In this document: one piece after another, positions 1-6,223 of the stretch
How the letters are laid out: the number at the start of each line of letters is the position of its first letter
Numbering within the stretch: the stretch's first letter is position 1
NCBI GenBank assembly: GCA_020445245.1
Contig: JAGRHB010000118.1
Location: forward strand, 1 to 6,285
Length of the DNA stretch: 6,285 nt
Source of the DNA: Gammaproteobacteria bacterium
Lineage (GTDB): Bacteria > Pseudomonadota > Gammaproteobacteria > Chromatiales > Sedimenticolaceae
Direction of reading: 5' to 3'
The notes under the pieces: model-generated
The model's input: the letters and a program-made list of their open reading frames with translations, nothing else
Told to the model about the DNA's origin: nothing
Databases searched by the model: none
Made by a program: the position numbers and the translations under genes

Positions 1-2805
1 GATGGAGTCGTTGACCACAACACCGAACAGCGAGGCCATACCGACCATGCTCGGCAGTGTGAGGTCGAGGCCCAGCGCCATGTGGCCGAAGATCACGCCG
101 ATCAGTGCGGTCGGGATCACCGACATTACCGCAACCGGCGCGAGGTAGCCTCGGAACTGCAGGGCCAGCAGCATGTACACGCCGATCATCCCGAGCAACA
201 CGTTGCGCGCGATCGAGCCGCCGGTCTTCGCCGACTCGTTGCTCTCGCCCTGCACGTCGATCACCACCGACGGATAGCGCGCCTGAATCTCGGTAAAGAT
301 ATCGCTCTTTGCCAGCCCGAGCAGTTCCTGCGCATTGGCGAGGCCGCGGTCGACGTCGCCCTGCACAGTCACCGTGCGCCGGCCGTCGATGCGATTGATG
401 CGCGCCCAGCCACGCGCCTCAACCAGGTCCGCGACTACCGGCAGCGGAATCAGGGTATTGTTGGGGCCGACGACACTGAGTTGTTCGAGGTCGTCGATAT
501 CCTTCCTGTCGTCTCCCGACAGGCGCAGGTCCACCTCGTAGGTCTCGGGGCCGCGCGGAAACTCGTCGGTCTTGAATCCGAGGAAGGCCGTGCGTACCTG
601 ATTGGCGAGGTTGTTCGCGTCCAGACCGAGCACGCCGGCGCTGTCTTTGAGCCGCAGGTGGTACTCGCGCTTGCCGGGCCTCAGGTCGTCGCTGAGGTCA
701 ATCACCCCGGCGTAGCCTTCCAGCCAGTGGCGCAGATCCGACGATGCGGACTTGATCTGTTCGAGATCCGAGCCGGTGAGGCGGATATCGATGGCGCGGC
801 CGCCCGGGCCGATCGTGGGCTCGGCGAACTTCAACGCGATGACATCGGTCATCGTGCCGGTCTGATCGCGCCAGCGGTTGCGAAACTCGTCCAGCGTGGT
901 GCCGCGGATCTCGGCGCTCAGCAGGTCGACCACGATCCTGGCGACGTGCGGCCCGGTCTCGTATGCGTCCGGGTTTTCGCCGAACAGCACGGTGAGATTC
1001 TGAACCAGGTCCTGCCCGCCGGGCTGGTCCGCCCTGAGGTCCTCGTTGATCGACCGCACCACACCGGTGAGATGGGCGACCACGGACTCGGTGCGTGCCA
1101 GCGGCGTACCCTGCGGCAGCAGGATGCGCGCCTCCACCAGGTCGCCCTCGATGTCCGGGAACCCTGTGAATTTCAGTTTGCCACCGACCGGCATCGCCAC
1201 GGCCAGCAGAAACAGCATCAGGACGATGCCGATCGTCAGGTATCGGTGGTCGACGGCGCGATGGAGCAGCGGGCCGAAGCGCCGGTCGCGAAAATCCGCG
1301 AAGCCGCGTTCGAAGGCGATGCGGAAGCGGCTCGGGTCGCGTGACTTCATGTGCGACAGCGAATGCCCGAGGTGGCTGGGCAGGATCAGGAACGCTTCGA
1401 CCAGACTCACCGTGATCACCAGGATCAACACGATTGGCACCACGCGCAGGATCTGCCCGATCTCGCCGCTGATGAACGCCAGCGAGCCGAACACCAGCAG
1501 CGTGGTGGCGAATGAGGAAAGGACGCCGGGCAGCACCTGGGTGACGCCGTTGACCGCTGCATCCAGCGGCCTGTCACCTTTGTGCAGGCGGGCGGCGATG
1601 TTCTCGGCGATCACGATGGCATCGTCCATCAGCAGGCCGACACCGATCAACAGGCCGACCATCGAGATCATGTTGATGGTAATGCCGAGCATCGGCAGCA
1701 CGAACAGCGCGCCTAGAAACGACACCGGCAGCCCCATGGTCACCCAGAAGCTGTAGCGGAAACTGAAGAACAACCACAGCACCAGAAACACCGCGAGCAG
1801 CCCCTGCATGCCGTTGGTGGTCAGCATGTGGAGTCGGTCCCGCACCACCGAAGAGCGGTCCTGTGTCAGCACCAGCTGCATGCCCGCCGGGGCGCGCGCG
1901 TTTTCTGCGGTGACGAACTCGCTGACGGCGGTGAATGCCTGAAGGATGTCCTGCGCACGGGTCTTGGCGATATCGAGAATGGCCGCGCGCCGGCCGTTGA
2001 ACAGCACCTTTTCCTCGTCACGGTCGAAACGGTCGGCAATGGTCGCGATCTCGCCAAGACGAATGGCGGCGCCGCTGGTGCCGGAGATCACGACCAGGTC
2101 CTCGAACTCGGCGGCGGTCTTGCGTTGGTCATCGATGCGCAGCAGTACGTCTTCCTGATCGCCGAGCAGCTCCCCCGCCGGGCTGCTGATACTCTGCCGC
2201 TGTACCGTGGCGGCCACGTCTGCTGCCGACAGTCCGTAGCGCCTCAAGGTTGCCGCATCGATTTCGATTCGGATCTGGTGCGTGGAAAAGCCCTTGATGG
2301 TCACGGTGGCGATCTGACGCAGCGTCTGAAGACGGGCCTTGACGTCTTCGGCGTAGGCCTTGAGTGCCACCGGGTCCCGTGGCCCGGTGATGGCGACCGA
2401 GACCACGGCGTCGGTGCGGCCGAGTTCCTGCACCACCGGTGCCTCCGCCTGGTCCGGAAAGTCGCTGATGGCGTCCACCTCGGATTTCACGTCGTCGAGA
2501 AACCGCGTCATGTCCGCGCCTTCACGCATCACCGCGGTGGCGATACCGAGACCCTCGCGGGCCTCGCAGCGCGTCTCGTCGATGTCGGTGATGCCGTCAA
2601 TCGCATCCTCGATGCGGCGACAGATCGCATCCTCCACCTCACCCGTGGTGGCGCCCTTGTACACCACGCGGACCTCGACCTTGTCGTTCTTGATCTCGGG
2701 GAAGGTCTCACGCTGCAGGCCCGGAAGCGCCACGACACCGAGGATCATGATCGCCGCCATGAACAGATTGGCCGCGGTGGGGTGGCGGGCGAACCAGGCG
2801 ATCAT
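1..2805 (-). CDS. RND efflux permease, AcrB/HAE1-like (3' end cut by window)
   Basis: Inner-membrane proton/substrate antiporter, the pump subunit of a tripartite efflux complex. Translation is open for 935 codons with no internal stop or frameshift; RND permeases are usually about 1,020-1,050 residues, so about 100 are missing beyond position 1. Seen directly: N-terminal MIAWFARHPTAANLF leading into TM1 (about 11-30); the family block RETFPEI (32-38); YKGATTGEVED (49-59); periplasmic domain 1 (about 31-330); TM2-TM6 (about 331-475) with the hallmark GLLMDDAIVIAENI, whose Asp394-Asp395 match AcrB Asp407-Asp408; TM7 (about 523-540); periplasmic domain 2 (about 541-865); TM8 and TM9; and TM10 ending GVVVNDSI at the edge. 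The start ATG at 2805 overlaps the stop of the membrane fusion gene as ATGA and has only a weak GGGG-like ribosome site, which suggests translational coupling. The Asn in NDSI replaces the AcrB Lys940 equivalent. The HAE1-like assignment is firm; the substrate cannot be read from sequence. Confidence 0.96.
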   Translation of the reverse strand, partial: MIAWFARHPTAANLFMAAIMILGVVALPGLQRETFPEIKNDKVEVRVVYKGATTGEVEDAICRRIEDAIDGITDIDETRCEAREGLGIATAVMREGADMTRFLDDVKSEVDAISDFPDQAEAPVVQELGRTDAVVSVAITGPRDPVALKAYAEDVKARLQTLRQIATVTIKGFSTHQIRIEIDAATLRRYGLSAADVAATVQRQSISSPAGELLGDQEDVLLRIDDQRKTAAEFEDLVVISGTSGAAIRLGEIATIADRFDRDEEKVLFNGRRAAILDIAKTRAQDILQAFTAVSEFVTAENARAPAGMQLVLTQDRSSVVRDRLHMLTTNGMQGLLAVFLVLWLFFSFRYSFWVTMGLPVSFLGALFVLPMLGITINMISMVGLLIGVGLLMDDAIVIAENIAARLHKGDRPLDAAVNGVTQVLPGVLSSFATTLLVFGSLAFISGEIGQILRVVPIVLILVITVSLVEAFLILPSHLGHSLSHMKSRDPSRFRIAFERGFADFRDRRFGPLLHRAVDHRYLTIGIVLMLFLLAVAMPVGGKLKFTGFPDIEGDLVEARILLPQGTPLARTESVVAHLTGVVRSINEDLRADQPGGQDLVQNLTVLFGENPDAYETGPHVARIVVDLLSAEIRGTTLDEFRNRWRDQTGTMTDVIALKFAEPTIGPGGRAIDIRLTGSDLEQIKSASSDLRHWLEGYAGVIDLSDDLRPGKREYHLRLKDSAGVLGLDANNLANQVRTAFLGFKTDEFPRGPETYEVDLRLSGDDRKDIDDLEQLSVVGPNNTLIPLPVVADLVEARGWARINRIDGRRTVTVQGDVDRGLANAQELLGLAKSDIFTEIQARYPSVVIDVQGESNESAKTGGSIARNVLLGMIGVYMLLALQFRGYLAPVAVMSVIPTALIGVIFGHMALGLDLTLPSMVGMASLFGVVVNDSI

Positions 2806-4124
2806 TGCACACCCCGCGCGGCGGTCAGCATCTGTGCCTGCATGGCCTCATCCGGTACCGCGTCCAGCAACATGCCAGGGACCGCCGGTATCAGGTCGCC
2901 GACGACCAGGCGCTCGCCGGCCTTCACACCTGCGGCTATGACGCTCAGCTGTTGCTGGCTGAACAGCACATCCACCGGGCGCGCCTGCAGACGCTGGTCG
3001 TCACCGACGACGTAGACCTGACCCTCGCGGATCGCGCTGCGCGGTACCACGATACGGCCGGGCTGCGTGTGTCCTTTGATCACCACCTGGACGAACATGC
3101 CCTTGGACAGCGGCGGGCGCTGACCGGGTATCGCTTTCTCCAATGGCCTGTCGACGGCAATCACGACGCCGATCGTGCGCGTGTGCGGATCCACCTGGTC
3201 GCTGAAGCGCACGAATTCGGCGTCCCATTCGGCGGCCTGGCTGCCCATGTCCATGCGGATCAGCGGACGGAAGCCGGTGAAGTCAGGCAGCTTGGCGTCC
3301 ATCTCCGCGATCGCCGGGACCGGCCCATTGCGTCCAGTGAACAGGTTGCGCAACGCCGAAATCGCGACCTGCGCGACCACCTCGACGCGGTCGACGCTGT
3401 CGCCGCGGAACAGGGTCTGGCCGACACCCACGTACTGGTCCTTCTCCACCGTCAGATCGGCGATGCGCAGGTTGAACGGCGCGCTGACCATGGTGTTCGC
3501 GAGATCGCGTTCGGCCTGCGCGAGCTTGGCCTCGAGCAGGCGCCGCTGGGTCGGCAGCAGCGACAGGGTGTTTTCGGTGTTCTGTACCGCGATACGTGCA
3601 CTGAGCATGGTGCGCTCGGCGTTGTCGACGTCGCTCTTCGACGCCGTACCCTTGTTCGAAAGTTCGCCGACCCTGTCCTGCTCACGCTGCGCGAGGCGCA
3701 GGTTGCGCTGGTCGATCGCCAGCGAGGCGCGGGTGTTTTCCTCGCGTACCCCGAGTTCCGCAAGCTCGGCCCCGGCCTGTGCCACCTTCAGTTCGTAGTC
3801 GACCGGGTCGATGCGGAACAGCGGGGTGCCTGCAGGGATGATCTCGCCGTTGTCCAGTCGCGGGTGGGTCTCGATCACCCGCCCGGCGACCTGAGCCACG
3901 GCCGCCCAGACGCGTGCCGGCTGCACCTCGCCATAGCCCTGGGCCTGAGGCACCAGGTCCACCGCCTGTACATCGACGGTCCGTACTGCATGACTGATCT
4001 CGCCACGGTCGAGCTTCATGGGCGGCTGTCTGCCACCAGCCATGAACACGACCGCAAGGATGCCGAGTGCAACCGGGGGCAATGCCCAAAGTGTGCGCCA
4101 GCGGGAGAAAGGGGCTTTGTTCAT
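2802..4124 (-). CDS. RND membrane fusion protein (periplasmic adaptor)
   Basis: Periplasmic adaptor (HlyD/AcrA-type) linking the downstream RND permease to an outer-membrane channel. It is 440 residues, slightly longer than AcrA (397). Seen directly: a short basic N-terminus, then one hydrophobic segment (about 12-29) with no lipobox cysteine, so it is anchored by a transmembrane helix rather than a lipid. Next come the first lipoyl half (about 76-107, with QVAGRVIETHPRLDNGEIIPAG-type residues), a long alpha-helical hairpin rich in Leu/Ala/Glu/Gln/Arg (about 110-210), the second lipoyl half starting NTMVSAPFNLRI (210-221), a beta-barrel (about 245-355) and a membrane-proximal domain containing VVPRSAIREGQVYVV (359-373). 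The start ATG at 4124 overlaps the TetR stop as ATGA and is preceded by GGAAG eight bases upstream, inside the tetR 3' end. Family is certain; substrate and partner channel are unknown. Confidence 0.95.
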   Translation of the reverse strand: MNKAPFSRWRTLWALPPVALGILAVVFMAGGRQPPMKLDRGEISHAVRTVDVQAVDLVPQAQGYGEVQPARVWAAVAQVAGRVIETHPRLDNGEIIPAGTPLFRIDPVDYELKVAQAGAELAELGVREENTRASLAIDQRNLRLAQREQDRVGELSNKGTASKSDVDNAERTMLSARIAVQNTENTLSLLPTQRRLLEAKLAQAERDLANTMVSAPFNLRIADLTVEKDQYVGVGQTLFRGDSVDRVEVVAQVAISALRNLFTGRNGPVPAIAEMDAKLPDFTGFRPLIRMDMGSQAAEWDAEFVRFSDQVDPHTRTIGVVIAVDRPLEKAIPGQRPPLSKGMFVQVVIKGHTQPGRIVVPRSAIREGQVYVVGDDQRLQARPVDVLFSQQQLSVIAAGVKAGERLVVGDLIPAVPGMLLDAVPDEAMQAQMLTAARGVQ

Positions 4125-4804
4125 TCGGTGGGCTTCCGATGGTTGTCGTTGTGCAGTGCCTTGCAGGTCAGGTCGCCGGTCAGTGCGGCGATCCGTGCCA
4201 CATCGGTGGCGCTGAAAGCGGGTTGTCCGAGGCGTCGCAGCACAGTACTGCGTGCCATGCGAAACGCCAGGATCTGGCCAATCAGCGCATGGGTGACCAG
4301 GATCCCGGTGCGCGAGTCGTCGTCGATCGTCGGGTCGATGCGTGCGACGAGGCGCGCAAACCCCTGTTGCATCGGCGCCATCAGGCGCTCGTAAAGGATG
4401 TCGAAGGCTGCGGTCGGTTGATGCTGTTCGCGCAGCACGAAGCCAGCGGCATCATCGCCAATGCCATCGCTCAACAGCGTGTCGGAAAGACCGTGGATCA
4501 ATCGCCGGAGCAGGGTCTCTGCGGCCGCTGCGTCGGTGTCGGCGCTTTCGTTGCGGATCTCCGCCAGCATCGGGCCCATACGTGCCAGCAGGGCGTCGGC
4601 GAGAAACTCGGCAGTCGCCAGGTAAAGGCCCTGTTTGCTCCCGAAATGATAGGAGACGGCGGCAACATTGGCGTCGGCGCGCTGCACGATATCGCGCACA
4701 CTTGCGGCGTCGAAATCACGTTGGCTGAACACCTTCAGCGCAGCCTTCAGCAGCCGGGTGCGGGTATCGCTGTGCACCGATTTTTGGTCCTGGAGGCTTA
4801 CCAT
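4121..4804 (-). CDS. TetR-family transcriptional repressor, CecR/CerR-type
   Basis: Ligand-responsive DNA-binding regulator, probably a repressor of its own efflux operon. It is 227 residues, normal for TetR proteins. The N-terminal TetR DNA-binding domain spans about 13-62, with helix-turn-helix SVRDIVQRADANVAAVSYHF (35-54) followed by GSKQGLY (55-61). The AVSYHFGSKQGLY stretch is the conserved recognition-helix signature. The C-terminal part contains REQHQPTAAFDILYERLMAP (125-144), which resembles the DUF1956/CerR C-terminal domain seen in E. coli CecR (YbiH), a regulator of transporter genes and drug sensitivity. The gene is first in a tetR-adaptor-permease operon: its stop overlaps the adaptor start as ATGA, and a 26-bp palindrome lies 46 bases upstream of its ATG. 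The chosen start has only a weak GGTGA four bases upstream, but the N-terminus fits the family. Autoregulation is inferred, and the inducer is unknown. Confidence 0.93.
   Translation of the reverse strand: MVSLQDQKSVHSDTRTRLLKAALKVFSQRDFDAASVRDIVQRADANVAAVSYHFGSKQGLYLATAEFLADALLARMGPMLAEIRNESADTDAAAAETLLRRLIHGLSDTLLSDGIGDDAAGFVLREQHQPTAAFDILYERLMAPMQQGFARLVARIDPTIDDDSRTGILVTHALIGQILAFRMARSTVLRRLGQPAFSATDVARIAALTGDLTCKALHNDNHRKPTE
4133..4137 (-). promoter_or_regulatory. Ribosome binding site of the membrane fusion gene
   Basis: GGAAG on the minus strand lies eight bases upstream of the ATG at 4124, within the last codons of the TetR gene. Together with the ATGA overlap it fixes this start, and it indicates that ribosomes can initiate here directly as well as by coupling. 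Confidence 0.6.
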
Positions 4805-4832
4805 CGCATCACCGCAGTCGAACAGGGATGCA

Positions 4833-4861
4833 AGGATAGCGCTTCGCGGCGATTAAAACAA
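4833..4861 (-). promoter_or_regulatory. Candidate sigma70 promoter of the tetR-efflux operon
   Basis: On the minus strand a TTGTTT hexamer (4861-4856) is separated by 17 bases from TATCCT (4838-4833). Matches to consensus are only 3/6 and 4/6. The spacing is ideal, however, and the -35 hexamer lies inside the palindrome, so a bound TetR dimer would block RNA polymerase. The -10 box is about 28 bases upstream of the tetR start codon, leaving a short leader. No stronger promoter was seen in this interval. Confidence 0.35.
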
Positions 4862-4876
4862 ACGTTCGTTTTAATC
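4851..4876. promoter_or_regulatory. Probable TetR operator: 26-bp near-perfect palindrome
   Basis: The left half GATTAAAACAAAC (4851-4863) and the right half GTTCGTTTTAATC (4864-4876) are reverse complements at 12 of 13 positions with no spacer; the one mismatch is at 4860/4867. The core AACGTT is centred between 4863 and 4864. The element is strikingly AT-rich for this window. It lies upstream of the TetR gene and covers a candidate -35 box. TetR dimers bind palindromes of this general kind, so this is the best candidate for the operator controlling the efflux operon. Binding itself is inferred. Confidence 0.8.
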
Positions 4877-4903
4877 GGGTGGGTGTCAGGCCTTTGCCTT
4901 TCT

Positions 4904-4923
4904 CCTTCTCCCCGGAGAGAAGG
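4904..4923. repeat. Hairpin unit A
   Basis: Perfect 7-bp arms CCTTCTC (4904-4910) and GAGAAGG (4917-4923) around the loop CCCGGA. GCCGGGTTGAG follows, as it does with one change after unit C. There is no T-run on either strand, so it is not a canonical intrinsic terminator. Confidence 0.7.
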
Positions 4924-4976
4924 CCGGGTTGAGATTCCGGATCAAAGCGGCCTGGTTTCAAGCGACCTCACCCCAG

Positions 4977-4997
4977 CCCTCTCCTGCGAGGAGAGGG
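4977..4997. repeat. Hairpin unit B
   Basis: Perfect 9-bp arms CCCTCTCCT (4977-4985) and AGGAGAGGG (4989-4997) around a 3-base loop GCG. The unit is preceded by CCTCACCCCAG, the typical outer flank of this repeat type. It lacks a following T-run. Confidence 0.75.
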
Positions 4998-5006
4998 GGC
5001 ATGGCT

Positions 5007-5027
5007 CCTTCTCCCCCCGGGAGAAGG
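5007..5027. repeat. Hairpin unit C
   Basis: Perfect 9-bp arms CCTTCTCCC (5007-5015) and GGGAGAAGG (5019-5027) around a CCC loop, followed by CCGGGATGAGGGG. It is the closest hairpin to the acuI stop codon (about 90 bases downstream in the direction of transcription), so it could slow or protect the 3' end of that transcript. It has no T-run for classical termination. Confidence 0.75.
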
Positions 5028-5114
5028 CCGGGATGAGGGGATCGAGATCCAGGGGGAACACCTCACCCGGACCAACTCTGCCTTGGAACGGTGTCGTTGA
5101 GGCGGGTGGGCCGG

Positions 5115-6107
5115 TCAGGCGTTCAGGTCGACGATTACCCGTCCGCGGATGGCGCCCGTAGTGATCTTCTCAGCCAGTTCAGGTAGCTGCTCAAGGCTGG
5201 CGACCTGACCGATCTCACCCAGTGCCCGCGTCGGCAGGTCGCTGACCAGGCGTTGCCACGCCTGCTTGCGGCGTTCGACCGGACAGCTGACGGAATCGAC
5301 CCCGCGCAGGCTGACGTTGCGCAGGATGAACGGCATCACTGTGGTCGGCAGATCAAAGCCGCCAGCCAGGCCGCACGCCGCAACACAGCCGTTGTAGTCT
5401 GTTTCGGCGATCACGCGCGCCAGCATCGTGCTTCCGACCGTGTCCACCGCACCGGCCCAGCGCTGGCCTTCCAGCGGGCGTGGCGGCTGACTCATCTCGT
5501 CGCGCGTGAGGATCTCGGTGGCGCCCAGATCCCGCAGGAAGCCCTCTGCATCTGGCTTGCCGCTGACGGCAGTCACCTGATATCCGAGCTTGTGCAGGAT
5601 CGCGACCGAGATGCTGCCTACACCGCCAGTCGCACCTGTGACCAGGACCGGGCCCTTGTTCGGGGTGACACCTGCCTCTTCGAGCGTCATCACGCACAGC
5701 ATCGCGGTGAAACCGGCGGTGCCGATTGCCATCGCCCGGCGGCTGTCGAGCCCAGCCGGCAATGGCACCAGCCACTTCGACTGAACGCGCTGGTGTTGGC
5801 TGTAACCGCCCCAGTATTTTTCGCCGACCCCCCAGCCAGTCAGCACCACATTGTCACCGGCCGAATAGTCGGGGCTGGCCGACTCGAGCACGCGCCCGGC
5901 CAGGTCGATGCCAGGGACCAGCGGCCATTGGCGCACGATCTTGCCCTTGCCGGTAATCGCCAGGCCGTCCTTGTAGTTCAGGCTGGAATATTCCACCGCG
6001 AGCAGCACGTCACCGTCCGGCAGGTCCGTGTCGCGCAGATTCCGGATGGTACTGACGGTCCTGCCATCTTCCTGGGTAAGAACGAGGGCCTTGAAGGTTT
6101 CGGTCAT
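5115..6107 (-). CDS. acuI: Acrylyl-CoA reductase (NADPH)-like, YhdH/AcuI family MDR oxidoreductase
   Basis: Cytosolic medium-chain dehydrogenase/reductase of the YhdH/YhfP quinone-oxidoreductase-like family. Characterised AcuI proteins reduce acrylyl-CoA to propionyl-CoA with NADPH, which detoxifies acrylate and serves 3-hydroxypropionate and DMSP catabolism. The protein is complete at 330 residues, the usual length (E. coli YhdH is 324). Seen directly: SSLNYKDGLAITGKGKI (41-57), VPGIDLAG (64-71), TGWGVGE (90-96), GTAGFTA (129-135), the Rossmann loop VLVTGATGGVGS (154-165), SGKPD (182-186) at the expected NADP-phosphate site, FILRNVSLRGVDS (260-272) and a C-terminal GRVIVDLN. It has no zinc-binding cysteine cluster, as expected for this family. 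A good GGAG ribosome site six bases before the ATG supports the start. It stands as a separate unit upstream of the efflux operon on the same strand, 310 bases away. Family assignment is firm; the true physiological substrate is less certain, since YhdH proteins occur in bacteria without DMSP metabolism. Confidence 0.92.
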   Translation of the reverse strand: MTETFKALVLTQEDGRTVSTIRNLRDTDLPDGDVLLAVEYSSLNYKDGLAITGKGKIVRQWPLVPGIDLAGRVLESASPDYSAGDNVVLTGWGVGEKYWGGYSQHQRVQSKWLVPLPAGLDSRRAMAIGTAGFTAMLCVMTLEEAGVTPNKGPVLVTGATGGVGSISVAILHKLGYQVTAVSGKPDAEGFLRDLGATEILTRDEMSQPPRPLEGQRWAGAVDTVGSTMLARVIAETDYNGCVAACGLAGGFDLPTTVMPFILRNVSLRGVDSVSCPVERRKQAWQRLVSDLPTRALGEIGQVASLEQLPELAEKITTGAIRGRVIVDLNA

Positions 6108-6113
6108 GTGCGA

Positions 6114-6117
6114 CTCC
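6114..6117 (-). promoter_or_regulatory. Ribosome binding site of acuI
   Basis: GGAG (within ACGGAG) on the minus strand lies six bases upstream of the ATG at 6107. It supports this start over internal alternatives. Confidence 0.65.
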
Positions 6118-6206
6118 GTGGCATGTGGCGTGGCTGTTGCGCTGCCGGGCTGCTTGATCGCAACGCGGTCGAGCCGCTAGTTAACACCCAAGCGGGGGCT
6201 GGGGTA

Positions 6207-6223
6207 AATTGAACGCCTCAATT
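6207..6223. repeat. Small inverted repeat upstream of acuI
   Basis: Perfect 6-bp arms AATTGA (6207-6212) and TCAATT (6218-6223) flank ACGCC. A shifted, overlapping pair TTGAA/TTCAA (6209-6213 and 6222-6226) is also present. The element touches the stop codon of the possible partial gene at the right edge. It could be a weak terminator stem for that gene or an operator for acuI, and nothing in the sequence decides between these. The rest of 6108-6206 is non-coding, with a GC-rich imperfect stem (about 6187-6204) and no convincing promoter. Confidence 0.4.

Larger units (their letters stand above)
4904..5040. repeat. Cluster of three hairpin repeat units (REP/REPIN-like)
   Basis: This is most of the right part of the 310-base gap between acuI and tetR. 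It contains three related units, A (4904-4933), B (4966-4997) and C (5007-5037), each with a CT-rich arm, a short loop and a GA-rich arm. A and C are direct copies (CCTTCTCC...GAGAAGGCCGGG[T/A]TGAG). B starts CCTCACCCCAGCC, which pairs at 11 of 13 positions with the reverse complement of the right end of C (5027-5039), so B and C form a larger inverted pair. The style resembles intergenic CCTCACCC...CTCTCC repeats that are abundant in many proteobacterial genomes. No open reading frame of note lies here. Between A and B (4934-4965) I see only unstructured sequence. Confidence 0.7.

Noticed and set aside
82..1344. 420-codon plus-strand open frame
   Set aside because: It lies antisense to the RND permease, whose opposite-strand frame shows clear family motifs throughout. 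The translation is rich in Arg, His, Asp and Ala without recognisable motifs, typical of shadow frames in GC-rich genes.
1828..3015. 395-codon plus-strand open frame
   Set aside because: Antisense to the permease and the end of the adaptor; it crosses a real gene junction, and the product has no domain-like pattern.
2805..4394. 529-codon plus-strand open frame, the longest complete open frame in the window
   Set aside because: Antisense to the entire adaptor gene and part of the tetR gene. Its length follows from GC-biased third positions on the other strand, and its composition is not protein-like.
4977..5027. Rho-independent terminator for acuI formed by hairpins B and C
   Set aside because: The stems are strong, but neither strand has a following T-run; they fit a repeat family better than an intrinsic terminator.
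4904..5040. CRISPR array
   Set aside because: Only three units, of unequal spacing and mixed orientation, with no uniform spacers and no cas genes.
4067..5161. 364-codon plus-strand open frame running through tetR, the operator and the hairpin repeats
   Set aside because: It crosses a coding gene, an AT-rich operator and palindromic repeats without any change of character; no motif or credible start signal.
5253..6212. 319-codon plus-strand open frame
   Set aside because: Antisense shadow of acuI, which has a complete set of family motifs and a good ribosome binding site.
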